Translations under genes and position numbers: made by a program
In this document: positions 25,233 through 33,692 of the stretch, piece by piece
How the letters are laid out: each line of letters starts with the position of its first letter
How positions within the stretch are numbered: position 1 is the first letter of the stretch
Notes under the pieces: generated by a model
Seen by the model: only the letters and a program-made list of their open reading frames with translations
Databases searched by the model: none
What the model was told of the DNA's origin: nothing
NCBI GenBank assembly: GCA_030430565.1
Contig: JAUIKS010000012.1
Location: 62,001-126,000, forward strand
Reading direction: 5' to 3'
Source of the DNA: Polyangia bacterium
GTDB lineage: Bacteria; Myxococcota_A; Polyangia; Nannocystales; Nannocystaceae
Length of the DNA: 64,000 bases

Positions 25233-27356
25233 ATGAATAAGAACGTTGAGACACTCCTCTTGAGCGCGCCGCTCTCGCTGGCGCTCTGCCTCGCGACGGG
25301 CTGCAACCAGGGCGTCCACACCGACAGCCAGACGACCGAGACGGTCACCGACTCCGACGGCAGCGACACCGACGCGACCACGACCGCCGGGCCCGAGACG
25401 GGCACGAGCGGCACGACGGGCGAGCCCACCAGCACCACGGCTGCAGGCGCCTGCGGCGGGGTCGACTGCGGCGGCGCCGAGGCCTGTATCGCGGATCAGT
25501 GCGTCCCGGTCGACCGCGAGAGCGTCGAGGCGGGCTGTCACCCCTTCATGCAGGGCAACTGCATGTACCCCTGGCCCTCCGATGTCTACACGCGCGTCGA
25601 CGGCGAGAGCCCGACCGGCCGCTACCTCGACTACGACGCCGCGCTGATCCCGACGAACACCGCCGGCGATCTGTTCCCGGTCGACGAGCTGACCAACCAT
25701 CTCGACGGCTTCTCGCCGAACTCGCAGATCCGCTTCGTCGCGCCCGAGGGGGTCGACGGCGCCGCGCTGCCCGGCATCGACAACATCGCGGACTCGCTCG
25801 CGGACGACAGCCCCATCGTCCTGCTCAACGCGGAGACCGGCGAGCGCTTCCCGTTCTTCGCCGAGCTCGACGCGAACGTGCCCAATGAGCCAGGCCGCCA
25901 AGCGGTCTTCATCCGCCCGATGCGGCGCCTCGACTTCGGCGCGCGCTACGTCGTCGGCGTCCGCGGCCTCAGCAGCCAGGGCGGCGGGCCGCTCGAGGCG
26001 CCGCCGCTGTTCGCGGCGCTGCGTGACGAGCTCGCTACCGACGTGCCCGAGCTCGAGGCGATGCGCGCCGACTTCGAAGCCGTGTTCACGGCGCTCGCCG
26101 ACGCCGGCGTCGCGCGGGGCGACCTGCAGCTCGCCTGGGACTTCACGACCATCACCCGCGAGACGATCCAGGCGCCCGCCCGCGACATCATCCCCTCGGT
26201 CGCGCCGCTGATCGAGAACGGCGGCCTCGGCTTCGAGGTCAACGACGTCGCCTTCGACAACGACGGCGCCGTCGCGATCACGATCCGCGGCACCTTCACG
26301 GTCCCGAACTGCATGACCGGCGAGGCCGCGCCCGGCGAGCTGCTCAACCGCGCTCCCGACGGGACCGTGATCTGCGAGGGCACCGTCGACGCGCCCTTCA
26401 CCGCTGCGGTCCCCACCGCGGTGTTCGGCGCCGGCGCCCCCGTGCCCGTCATCGTCTACGGGCACGGCCTGCTCGGCAACGGCGATCAGGCGGTCGGCGT
26501 CGCCAAGGACTTCAGCAGCGCGATCATCGTCGGCACGGACTTCTGGGGCATGGCCGAGGAGGACATCCCCTACATCGTAGAGATGTTCCAGAGCAACTTC
26601 GGCGGCGGCGCGGCCGTGCCCGAGCGCCTGCTGCAGTCCGTCGTCAATTTCTCGACCCTCGGCTACGTCGTCGGGAGCGACGAGTTCGCGGAGCTCCCCG
26701 AGCTCCAGGGCCAATTCGGGAGCCTCATCGACACCGCGCAGGTCTACTACATCGGCGGGTCGCAGGGCGGGATCATGGGCGGCACGGTCGTCGGCCTGGC
26801 GCCCAACCTCGACCGCGGCATGCTCGGGGTCGGCGGCGCCAACTACTCGCTCATGGTCTGGCGCTCGACCGCGTTCTCCGAGCTCGAGACGGTCTGGGGC
26901 TCGTTCCACCCCGACGGCGTCGAGCGCGAGTTCCTGTTCGCGCTGTTCCAGTCGCAGTTCGACTTCTCCGACCCGCTGTCCTACGACGACCTGCTCGCCG
27001 ACCCGATCATCCCGGGCGGCGAGAAAGCGCTGATGCTGCTCGAGTCGATCGGCGACGCGCAGGTGCCGAACATCGCCAGCGAGATGATGGCGCGGACCTA
27101 CGGCATGGAGATGCTCGACCCGCCGATCTACCCGGTCTTCGGCGTGCCTGGCACCACCGAGCCCGTCGCCGGGCACTCGCTCCTGCAGGTCGACACCAAG
27201 AAGGGCCCGCTGCCGCCGAAGGAGAACCTCATGCCGGAGGACGACAACGGAGCGCACGGCGCCGCCGCGGACGGTCCGGGCGCGCAGGAGACGATCGCGA
27301 TGTTCCTCAACGGCCCGGTCAGCAACCAGTGCGACGGCCCCTGCGACCCTGACTGA
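25233..27356 (+). CDS. lipase/esterase-like lipoprotein (alpha/beta hydrolase)
   Basis: 707 residues from ATG 25233. The signal peptide has lipobox LCLATGC. A Thr/Ser/Asp linker (SDGSDTDATTTAGPE...) precedes a short Cys cluster (CGGVDCGGAEACIADQC). The next ~250 residues (YPWPSDVYTRVDG..., FIRPMRRLDFGARYVVGVRG) resemble the N-terminal part of large bacterial surface lipases of the VolA/virulence-lipase type. The C-terminal half is an alpha/beta hydrolase: VPVIVYGHGLLGNGDQ (oxyanion loop) and YYIGGSQGGIMGG (GxSxG nucleophile elbow), with GHSLLQVD near the end as a likely His. Outer-membrane or surface esterase is inferred. It ends 1 bp before the convergent bactofilin stop codon. Confidence 0.75.
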   Translation: MNKNVETLLLSAPLSLALCLATGCNQGVHTDSQTTETVTDSDGSDTDATTTAGPETGTSGTTGEPTSTTAAGACGGVDCGGAEACIADQCVPVDRESVEAGCHPFMQGNCMYPWPSDVYTRVDGESPTGRYLDYDAALIPTNTAGDLFPVDELTNHLDGFSPNSQIRFVAPEGVDGAALPGIDNIADSLADDSPIVLLNAETGERFPFFAELDANVPNEPGRQAVFIRPMRRLDFGARYVVGVRGLSSQGGGPLEAPPLFAALRDELATDVPELEAMRADFEAVFTALADAGVARGDLQLAWDFTTITRETIQAPARDIIPSVAPLIENGGLGFEVNDVAFDNDGAVAITIRGTFTVPNCMTGEAAPGELLNRAPDGTVICEGTVDAPFTAAVPTAVFGAGAPVPVIVYGHGLLGNGDQAVGVAKDFSSAIIVGTDFWGMAEEDIPYIVEMFQSNFGGGAAVPERLLQSVVNFSTLGYVVGSDEFAELPELQGQFGSLIDTAQVYYIGGSQGGIMGGTVVGLAPNLDRGMLGVGGANYSLMVWRSTAFSELETVWGSFHPDGVEREFLFALFQSQFDFSDPLSYDDLLADPIIPGGEKALMLLESIGDAQVPNIASEMMARTYGMEMLDPPIYPVFGVPGTTEPVAGHSLLQVDTKKGPLPPKENLMPEDDNGAHGAAADGPGAQETIAMFLNGPVSNQCDGPCDPD

Positions 27357-27357
27357 G

Positions 27358-28059
27358 TCACTCCTCGGTCGCGCTCGTGTCGGCGCTGGCGCGCGCGGCG
27401 AGCCGTCGGCGGAGCGCGGCCGCCGAGCGCTCACCGCTCTCGGCGCTCTCCGCCGGCGGGGCCGCAGCCTCCGCGGGCGCGCCGGGCTTCGCCTGCGCCT
27501 TCGCGATCGACTTCGCGTGGAGTCGACGTCGCAGCTCCGCGCTCGGCCGGTGACGCGGGGCCGGAGCGGGGGTCGGGGCCGGAGCGGGTGGCGGGGCCGG
27601 GGCGGGCGTCGGGGTCGGGGCCGGGGCCGGGGCGGGCGCTCCCGCGGCCGCGTGCGCGGCGTCGGGCGTGTGCACGTACTTGGGGTCGACGACGCCAGGA
27701 GGCGGGATGTAGATCCCGGGCCCGGAGCTCGGCCTGCGCTTCGCGGTCATCGTGATGCGCCCGTCGAGCGTGCCGCCGTCCTCGATGTAGAGCTGGCGGA
27801 CCGTGATGTCGCCGACGACCTCGCCGGCGCCCGAGATGATCAGGCGACCCGAGGTCGTGATGTTGCCCTCGACCCGCCCGCCGACGAGCACGTCGGAGCC
27901 CGAGATGTCGCCCCTCACGAGCGCGTCGGGGAGGACCTGCACCTCGCCGCCGGCGGTGATGGTGCCCTGCAGCTCCCCCGCGACCGTGACGGATGACCCC
28001 GTGGTCAGGTCACCTTTAACCGTGGTGTCCTCTGTGATGTAGTTCTTCGGCTCGCTCAT
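27358..28059 (-). CDS. bactofilin (polymer-forming cytoskeletal protein)
   Basis: 233 residues. Residues ~8-105 are the right-handed beta-helix of bactofilins: regular 'G.. .G.I..G..V.V......G.I.. .V.V.G.V.GNI' strands (TVKGDLTTGSSVTVAGEL; VRGDISGSDVLVGGRVEGNI; GEVVGDITVRQLYIEDG). The C-terminus is Pro/Ala-rich (APAPAPTPTPAPAPPPAPAP) with two similar basic helices (AELRRRLHAKS and AALRRRLAARA), plausible membrane- or partner-binding motifs. Bactofilins form non-polar filaments that scaffold cell-wall, chromosome-end or motility machinery. It has its own promoter region with a TACAAT hexamer and a CATGT-type box at 28206-28224. Confidence 0.9.
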   Translation of the reverse strand: MSEPKNYITEDTTVKGDLTTGSSVTVAGELQGTITAGGEVQVLPDALVRGDISGSDVLVGGRVEGNITTSGRLIISGAGEVVGDITVRQLYIEDGGTLDGRITMTAKRRPSSGPGIYIPPPGVVDPKYVHTPDAAHAAAGAPAPAPAPTPTPAPAPPPAPAPTPAPAPRHRPSAELRRRLHAKSIAKAQAKPGAPAEAAAPPAESAESGERSAAALRRRLAARASADTSATEE

Positions 28060-28116
28060 CGCACGCTCCCGCGGCGCCCGAGCGCTCGCGCTCGCGGCCG
28101 CTGCCGGCTGGTCCGC

Positions 28117-28122
28117 ATTGTA
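28117..28122 (-). promoter_or_regulatory. candidate -10 (TACAAT) of bactofilin
   Basis: Minus-strand TACAAT 57 nt before the ATG at 28059. The -35 match is weak. Confidence 0.4.
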
Positions 28123-28205
28123 CAGCGACCTGGCCCTTCGATCTTATGCGTTAAGGCTCGAAGTCGGCCGGCGCGCGCGCGCGCGTGTGATGGCTGCTCG
28201 TATAG

Positions 28206-28224
28206 ACATGACTGTATAGACATA
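28206..28224 (-). promoter_or_regulatory. CATGT-type box (TATGTC-N7-TCATGT)
   Basis: Read on the bactofilin strand: TATGTC, 7 nt, TCATGT, inside a direct repeat of ATGTCTATAC. It sits 146 nt upstream of the bactofilin start in an AT-rich island within GC-rich DNA. Same orientation and spacing as the boxes before the TerB-like genes. Confidence 0.6.
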
Positions 28225-28345
28225 ATACTCGCGGCGCGCTCACGCTCGAACGCGCGAGCTCGCCGCGCGCGAGGTCTCCAAATGCGCGCGGCGATCTGCA
28301 CGCGGCGCGCTCAGGCGGGCGACGTGAGCGCCGAGCACGACCGCG

Positions 28346-29857
28346 CTACAGCGAGAGCATGTCCATGTCCTCGGCGTTCTTGCGCACCTGGGCGCGCCCC
28401 GAGCGGCTGGCCGAGCCAGCGCCGAAGCCGGCGCCGGCGCTCTCGAGCGGGGACTCGATGCCCGCGAAGGGGTCATCGCCCTTCCAGCCCTTGCTCTTGG
28501 GCTTCGAGCTCCACCTCTTCTTGCGCTTGCGCACCTTCTTGAGCTGGCTCTGGATGTGATCGCGCGCGCGCTGATCGTCGCCGGCGGCGAACAGCTTGTT
28601 GGCCTCCGCGAGCGCGGCGACCGTCTCGCTCTTGGTCACGCGCCCGAGCACGATCGGGTCGAGCTCAGAGACCCGCGCGGGGTCGGCGGTGAGCTGGGCG
28701 GCGAGCTCGCCGTGGCAATTGCCCTGCTTGCCGCCCGCGAGGTCGTCGTAGACGAGATCGAGCTTGGCGATCGGCAGCTCCCCGTCCTGGCGGATCGGGG
28801 TGTTGAGGCGCATCAGCACGGTCTTCTTGTCGCTCGCCGTGAACATGCCGAGCGGGATGACGACGCGGTTGCCGAGCTGCTGGAACGAGCGGTCGAAGAC
28901 CTCCTCGAGGATGACGCCGGGGTCGAGCTCGATCGAGAGCGACGCCTGGTTGGCGACGCTCTTGACCAGCGACTGCAGCTCGGCGTCGAAGGCCCGGTTG
29001 AGGCGCGACGCGTCCTCGACGAAGTGGTGACGCCCGTTGGACTCGCGCGCGAGCGCGAACATGACGCGCTCGTTGTAGTCGACGTCGACGCCGATCGAGC
29101 TGATCGACGCGCCGCGGCGGCGGATGTCCGCGGCCAGCGAGCGCAGCCCAGAGACGTCCCGAACGCCGCGGTTCGCCTCGCCGTCCGAGAGCAGCAGCAT
29201 CCGGTTCACCGCGCCCGTGCGCTGCGAGAGCATGCGCATCCCGGCCTCGACGCCGCAGCTGATGCAGGTGTTCCCGAGCGAGGGCATGGGCTGCACGCGC
29301 GCCAGGATCTGCGCGCGCGTGCTCGGGCTGATCGTCGTCGACGGGACGATCACCTCGGTGTCGTTGCTGTAGCCCACGACGCTGACCGTGTCGCCGTCGC
29401 GCAGGCGCTGGATCATCCCGCGCGCCGCGTCGATCGCGTTCGCCAGCCGCTTGCCCTTCATCGAGCCCGAGTGGTCGATCACGATCGCGAGGTTCACGGG
29501 GGCCGAGACGCCGGCGCCCGGGGTCGCGCCGCTCGCGTTGACGTCGACGTACAAGAACGTCTCGCTCGGGCGCCCCGCGCTCAGCACCGCGTGCCCGAGT
29601 CGCCCCTCCATCATCAGCGTGCCGCCGACGGTGAAGCGCGACTTGTCGGTCGCGGCGTCGGGCGCGTCGGAGGCGATGTTCGCGGCGGGCTGCTGGGGCG
29701 CGTCGGCGCCGTCGGGCGCGCTCGTAGGTCCTGAGTCGGCGGTGGCGACCTGCGGCGGGGGGGTGGTCGCCGCCTCGGGGGCGGTCACGGTCCAGACCGT
29801 CATGCTCGTCAGGACCATGCCGGCGGCGGTGTAGAGGGCCAGGGCTCCGAGCTTCAT
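28346..29857 (-). CDS. von Willebrand factor A domain protein, membrane-anchored
   Basis: 503 residues from ATG 29857. The ATG follows a GAGG and is preferred to an upstream in-frame codon because the hydrophobic anchor LGALALYTAAGMVLTSMTVW begins immediately. A Pro/Ala-rich linker follows, then a VWA domain at ~100-280 with an intact MIDAS (VIDHSGSMKGKR; Thr and Asp in later loops such as LLLSDGEANRG). Residues 280-420 form a beta-rich region as in periplasmic VWA proteins (Yfbk/BatA-like). The last ~80 residues are a basic, Gly/Ser-rich tail. It probably binds protein partners through a divalent metal in the envelope. It lies upstream of bactofilin on the same strand but 286 bp away. Confidence 0.82.
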   Translation of the reverse strand: MKLGALALYTAAGMVLTSMTVWTVTAPEAATTPPPQVATADSGPTSAPDGADAPQQPAANIASDAPDAATDKSRFTVGGTLMMEGRLGHAVLSAGRPSETFLYVDVNASGATPGAGVSAPVNLAIVIDHSGSMKGKRLANAIDAARGMIQRLRDGDTVSVVGYSNDTEVIVPSTTISPSTRAQILARVQPMPSLGNTCISCGVEAGMRMLSQRTGAVNRMLLLSDGEANRGVRDVSGLRSLAADIRRRGASISSIGVDVDYNERVMFALARESNGRHHFVEDASRLNRAFDAELQSLVKSVANQASLSIELDPGVILEEVFDRSFQQLGNRVVIPLGMFTASDKKTVLMRLNTPIRQDGELPIAKLDLVYDDLAGGKQGNCHGELAAQLTADPARVSELDPIVLGRVTKSETVAALAEANKLFAAGDDQRARDHIQSQLKKVRKRKKRWSSKPKSKGWKGDDPFAGIESPLESAGAGFGAGSASRSGRAQVRKNAEDMDMLSL

Positions 29858-29930
29858 CGTGGGTCCTCGTTCGCGGTTGATGGCGGGCCCGAGCTCCGCG
29901 GCGGCGGGCCTCGGGCGGCGCGTCCTCTGC

Positions 29931-29936
29931 ATTCTA
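29931..29936 (-). promoter_or_regulatory. candidate -10 (TAGAAT) of the VWA gene
   Basis: Minus-strand TAGAAT, 73 nt before ATG 29857. Confidence 0.4.
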
Positions 29937-30039
29937 CGAGCCGGGGCGGGATTCGTTCTGCGCGCGCGAATCGGCGCGCCGGGCGAGCGTCGCTGCGGCG
30001 TCGGCGTTCGCGGATGTGGGCGGTCGGCCGGGGGGCCCG

Positions 30040-30465
30040 TCAGGTCGGCGCGCAGCTCATCGTCGACTGCAGCGGGTTCGGCTCGCCGATCCCGAACACG
30101 CCCATGACCATCGACATGAACCGGATCTCGCCCTCGCAGATAACGCCGTCGGCGCGCGCGATCTCGACGAGGTCCGCGATCACGCGACGCCGCGCGGGGG
30201 CCGGGAGGCTCCGCCGCAGCGTGCAGGCGTAGCGGTACGCGGTCTGACGGACGTCGTCGTCGGTCGCGTGCGTGTCGTAGACGCGCCCAGCCTCCTCGAC
30301 GACCTCGACCAGGCGGACGTCTCGACGATCGTTGAGCCAGCGCTTGAGGCGGGTCGCCATGACCACCAGCTCCTCCGGGACGAGCTCCCCGTCGGTCACC
30401 GTCCCGTAGGCGAGGAACAGGAAGCCGAGGCGATTAAGCGTCGATACGCTGAGCGCGTTCTCCAT
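30040..30465 (-). CDS. TerB-like protein (paralogue 1)
   Basis: 141 residues from ATG 30465. An all-helical protein with two acidic TerB-type helix-turn segments: LGFLFLAYGTVTDGELVPEE near the start and LVEIARADGVICEGEIRFMSMVMGVFGI near the end. The pattern 'L...a..DG.....E...l......g' is that of TerB/DjlA-type modules, which bind metal or membranes in stress responses. It aligns along its length with the protein at 43967-44374 and is shorter in resemblance to that at 34296-34610. A CATGT-type box lies 103 nt upstream. Function is inferred at family level only. Confidence 0.65.
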   Translation of the reverse strand: MENALSVSTLNRLGFLFLAYGTVTDGELVPEELVVMATRLKRWLNDRRDVRLVEVVEEAGRVYDTHATDDDVRQTAYRYACTLRRSLPAPARRRVIADLVEIARADGVICEGEIRFMSMVMGVFGIGEPNPLQSTMSCAPT

Positions 30466-30568
30466 CGGGCTAGATCGGGCGAGAGCGGGCTGACGCCGCG
30501 GCGGGGTGGAGCCGCCGCGCGTTGTTTTAAATGGTAGTGGACATCCGCCCGTCTCGCTACGAGGTTGA

Positions 30569-30587
30569 ACATGATTTTTTGGACATG
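30569..30587 (-). promoter_or_regulatory. CATGT-type box (CATGTC-N7-TCATGT)
   Basis: On the minus strand CATGTC, CAAAAAA, TCATGT, 103 nt upstream of the TerB-like start at 30465. The outer half also belongs to a 14-bp inverted repeat GACATG-CA-CATGTC (30582-30595). Confidence 0.65.
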
Positions 30588-30700
30588 CACATGTCGACAG
30601 GTGGCTCCGCGCGGCGCCCCCGGGACAAAACGCCACGCTCGCCGCGTCCGCTGCGGCGACGCGCCTCAGCCCGTTGATCGCGGGTGTGCGCGCGGGTGGT

Positions 30701-31723
30701 TCACGAGCTCCGCGGCGGCGCGAGCTGGAAGCGGCGCCACGGGCCGGCGCGTCGCAGGCCGAGGGTCGTCCGCCGCTGCGCGAAGTGGATCACGCCGTGT
30801 CGATCGACGACGATCACGGTCTGCGCCACGGTGGTCCACCGACGGCGACCCGCGGGGACATCGACGAAGAGGTGCTGCATCTTGACGTGGTGGAGCAGGC
30901 CGAGCGCGAGGCCGAGGGTGACCGCGAGCAGCAGCGAGGGGAGCGACGGTCCGAGCGAGGCGAGCGTGAGCATCGCGAGCGCGGGGGTGATGACCAGGGT
31001 CGTGCGCGCGCCGGGTTGCAGCCGGCGGCTGCGGCTCCAGCGAAAGAACTTCTCGAGCGTCGCGCCCAGCGTCGCGTCGCCGAGGGAGCGCTCGCACAGG
31101 CCCTCGATGAGGGCGTCCTGGAGCGCGGTGACGCGTGCGCGCGGGGTCTCGCGCTCACCCGCGCTCGCTCGCGGCGCGCGGGCGAGGCGCTCGCGCACGT
31201 GCGCACAGACGCGCGGGCTCTTGACGTGCTCGTCGCCGAGCAGGTCGTTGCCGAGGCCGATGACGAGGCCCGCCGGCGTGGACGCGTGGACGCGGCGCGT
31301 CACCGGCGGGCGGGCGGGCGCGGGGTTGTCCGGGTCGCAGTTGCTGAGGTACGAGACGACCGGAGACGGCGCGCGGATGTTCTCGCACCACAGCAGGTTG
31401 AAGCCCTTGTACCGGTAGGCCGCGCCGCCCTCGAGCCGCGCCCGCGCGCGGCTCGGCGACTCGACGAAGGCCCGCGTGAGGGCGCCGCGGGAGACCCCGC
31501 CGGGTCCGCCGCGGCCGCCGATGTTCGTCAGCGTGGCGAAGTGGCCATTATGGACATGTATACCGAGCCATGTCCCTTGTGACCGATCGTCCATCGCGTA
31601 GAGCGTGCCGTCCTCGCGCACGCGCGGCGGGGAGAAAGGTCGATCGGAGAACTCGTCCCGGTTCGAGCAGAGCACGAAGGGGTAGTCGGGGTGGGCGTTG
31701 AGCGCGAGCGCGAGGTGGCACAT
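30701..31723 (-). CDS. NRDE/TANGO2-family protein with inserted hydrophobic segment
   Basis: 340 residues from ATG 31723. The N-terminus MCHLALALNAHPDYPFVLCSNRDE carries Cys2 and the NRDE signature of the TANGO2 family (Ntn-hydrolase-like fold; roles in haem or lipid handling have been proposed). ATWLGI.. and FNLL / VSYLSN match the family core. Normally the domain closes with '.SIFVD...YGTRSSTVLLVD..G.V.F.ER'. Here HLFVDVPAGRRRWTTVAQTVIVVDRHGVIHFAQR does this. It is preceded by ~45 strongly hydrophobic residues (TLVITPALAMLTLASL, LPSLLLAVTLGLALGLLHH) that look like a TM hairpin. A cluster of AT-rich codons (ATA CAT GTC CAT AAT) near the 5' end coincides with a CATGT-N9-CATGT sequence. Confidence 0.75.
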   Translation of the reverse strand: MCHLALALNAHPDYPFVLCSNRDEFSDRPFSPPRVREDGTLYAMDDRSQGTWLGIHVHNGHFATLTNIGGRGGPGGVSRGALTRAFVESPSRARARLEGGAAYRYKGFNLLWCENIRAPSPVVSYLSNCDPDNPAPARPPVTRRVHASTPAGLVIGLGNDLLGDEHVKSPRVCAHVRERLARAPRASAGERETPRARVTALQDALIEGLCERSLGDATLGATLEKFFRWSRSRRLQPGARTTLVITPALAMLTLASLGPSLPSLLLAVTLGLALGLLHHVKMQHLFVDVPAGRRRWTTVAQTVIVVDRHGVIHFAQRRTTLGLRRAGPWRRFQLAPPRSS

Positions 31724-31737
31724 GCGGAGGCCGCGAC

Positions 31738-31743
31738 ACAGTA
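31738..31743 (-). promoter_or_regulatory. candidate -10 (TACTGT)
   Basis: ggTACTGT ends 14 nt before ATG 31723. The same gcgtgcggtactgtg stretch occurs before the gene at 63563. Confidence 0.4.
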
Positions 31744-31779
31744 CCGCACGCGGGCGCGCGCGAGGCGTGCGCCCAGACC

Positions 31780-32862
31780 TCAGCCGACGAATTGGCGGAT
31801 GACGAAGGTGAGCGCGCCGGCCAGCGCCGACATCACGAGGATGATCGTCAGCGCGGCGCGCAGCGAGACCTGGGTGCCGTCCGCGCGCGCGCGCTCGATC
31901 AGCTGGACGGTGTTCAGCGGCTCGCTGAGCGAGGGGCGGTGCGCCTCGTTGACGCCGGGGACCGAGTCGACGCGGCGGCCGCCCGCCGGCGCGTCGTCAC
32001 CGACCTGGCGCTCGCTCGCGGGCGTCGGCTCCATCGCGACCGCGCCGTCCGCCGGCGCGAAGGGCTCGAGCGCGGCGACGATCGCGTCGGCGTCGGCGGG
32101 CCGGTCCTCTGGGCTCTTCTCGAGCAGCGCGAGCAGCAGCGTCTCCACCCCGCGCGGGAGCCCGCGGCGCACGTCATCCGGCAGCGGCGCGGGCGGCTCC
32201 GTGCACTGCAGGTTCAGCAGCTCGCGGGGCGACTCCGAGTGAAACGGCGGCGACCCGGCGAGCAGCTCGTAGAGCACGAGGCCGAGGCTGTAGTAGTCCG
32301 AGCGCGCGTCGAGGCCGGTCGCGTCGATCTGCTCGGGGCTCATGTACTGAAGCGTCCCGACGGTGTGCGTCGTGTGCCGGCTCATCGCCTGCAGGACCTT
32401 GGCGATCCCGAAGTCCATCACCTTCACGCCCCCGTCCGCGAGGACCATGATGTTCTCGGGCTTGAGGTCGCGGTGGATGACCGGGGGGTCCTGGGTGTGC
32501 GCGGCCGCGAGCCCGCGGGCGATCTGGGTGGCGATGAAGGCCGCCTCGCTCCAGGGGAGGCGGCCGCGCGCGTTGAGCAGCTCGCGCAGCGTCTTGCCCT
32601 CGAGGTACTCGAGCGCCATCACGAGCTTGCCCTCGTGCTCGCTGCAGGCGAGGCAGCGCACGAGGTTGGGGTGATCGAGGCGCGACAGGATGCTCATCTC
32701 GCCGATGAACTGCGCGCGGCCCTCCTCGTTGTTGGCGAGCTCTGGGTGCAAGACCTTGAGCGCAACGCGGCGCTTCGAGAGCCGCTCCTCGGCCTCGTAC
32801 ACCTTGCCCATGCCGCCCTCGCCGATGAGGCGCTTGATCAGGTACTCGCCGATTCTCTCCAT
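31780..32862 (-). CDS. Ser/Thr protein kinase with C-terminal TM anchor
   Basis: 360 residues. Complete kinase domain 1-265: IGEGGMGKVY loop, Lys36 (VALK), HRDLKPEN (Asp132), DFG (Asp150), GTLQYMSPEQ and DARSDYYSLGLVLYELL. A ~65-residue Pro/Ala/Asp linker leads to one C-terminal TM helix (339-356, ALTIILVMSALAGALTFVI) with almost nothing beyond, so there is no external sensor domain. A TACACT hexamer ends 11 nt before the ATG, suggesting a short leader. All catalytic residues are present, so it should be active. Confidence 0.9.
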   Translation of the reverse strand: MERIGEYLIKRLIGEGGMGKVYEAEERLSKRRVALKVLHPELANNEEGRAQFIGEMSILSRLDHPNLVRCLACSEHEGKLVMALEYLEGKTLRELLNARGRLPWSEAAFIATQIARGLAAAHTQDPPVIHRDLKPENIMVLADGGVKVMDFGIAKVLQAMSRHTTHTVGTLQYMSPEQIDATGLDARSDYYSLGLVLYELLAGSPPFHSESPRELLNLQCTEPPAPLPDDVRRGLPRGVETLLLALLEKSPEDRPADADAIVAALEPFAPADGAVAMEPTPASERQVGDDAPAGGRRVDSVPGVNEAHRPSLSEPLNTVQLIERARADGTQVSLRAALTIILVMSALAGALTFVIRQFVG

Positions 32863-32873
32863 CGCCGCCGTCC

Positions 32874-32879
32874 AGTGTA
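32874..32879 (-). promoter_or_regulatory. candidate -10 (TACACT)
   Basis: gTACACT ends 11 nt before ATG 32862. Confidence 0.4.
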
Positions 32880-33141
32880 CGGGGACACAGGAGCTGAGGT
32901 CACGCGCGCGCGTCGGCGAATTTTCGACGCTCGCCGGGCCTCGGCGCCGCCGCGTCCGCGCACGCGGAGGTCGGCGCGCGCCGTGCCCGTCGCGGGGAGG
33001 TGATCTCCCGGGGCGCGGGCTGGGGCGTCGCGCTCACGCGCCCCTCGATCCTCGTTGCCGCGCTTCGTGATCTGTGCAATGTGATTCGCGAGCGCGCCGC
33101 GACGACGCGGGGCGCGATCGCTCGAGGAGCAGGACGCCGAC

Positions 33142-33624
33142 GTGACGCACCCGATCTACGACGCTGAAGTTGTGACGCTCGCCGGCGAGGCGCGAGACCT
33201 CTCCGAGTACCGCGGCAAGCTCTTGCTGATCGTCAACACCGCGAGCAAGTGCGGGTTCACGCCGCAGTACGCGGGGCTCGAGGAGCTCCACGAGCGCTAC
33301 GCCGAGCGCGGGCTCGTCATCCTCGGCTTCCCGTGCAACCAGTTCGGGCGGCAAGAGCCAGGCACGGCGGAGGAGATCAGCTCCTTCTGCCAGCGCAATT
33401 ACGGCGTCAGCTTCCCGATGCACGAGAAGATCAAGGTCAACGGCGCGGGCGCCCACCCGCTGTATCAGCACCTAAAGACGGAGGCCCCCGGCGTGCTCGG
33501 GACGCAGGCGATCAAGTGGAACTTCACGAAGTTCCTGGTCAACCGTGAGGGCAACGTCGTCAAGCGCTACGGATCTCGTACGCGACCCGAGGCGATCGTC
33601 GCGGATCTCGAGCGGCTGCTCTGA
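33142..33624 (+). CDS. glutathione peroxidase family thiol peroxidase
   Basis: 160 residues from GTG 33142. Typical Cys-type GPx: NTASKCGFTPQ (peroxidatic Cys37), LGFPCNQFGRQEPG (Gln67) and IKWNFTKFLV (Trp126-Asn127), the catalytic tetrad. The length is normal for bacterial GPx. A second Cys in FPCNQ could serve as resolving Cys with thioredoxin. Cytoplasmic, reducing H2O2 or lipid hydroperoxides. It stands alone between a kinase and a small HTH gene. Unlike the AhpD-like gene at 51583, no in-frame TGA occurs here. Confidence 0.93.
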   Translation: MTHPIYDAEVVTLAGEARDLSEYRGKLLLIVNTASKCGFTPQYAGLEELHERYAERGLVILGFPCNQFGRQEPGTAEEISSFCQRNYGVSFPMHEKIKVNGAGAHPLYQHLKTEAPGVLGTQAIKWNFTKFLVNREGNVVKRYGSRTRPEAIVADLERLL

Positions 33625-33692
33625 CGGCGGCGCGCTCGAGGCGGCGAGCGTCGACGAGTCGGTCGTCGCTCGCCCGCGACTTCGTGCACGCG

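Noticed and set aside
24048..27434. 1128-residue minus-strand ORF opposite acyl-CoA dehydrogenase and lipase genes
   Set aside because: Arg/Ala/Glu/His-rich shadow with no domain; both plus-strand genes are clearly real.
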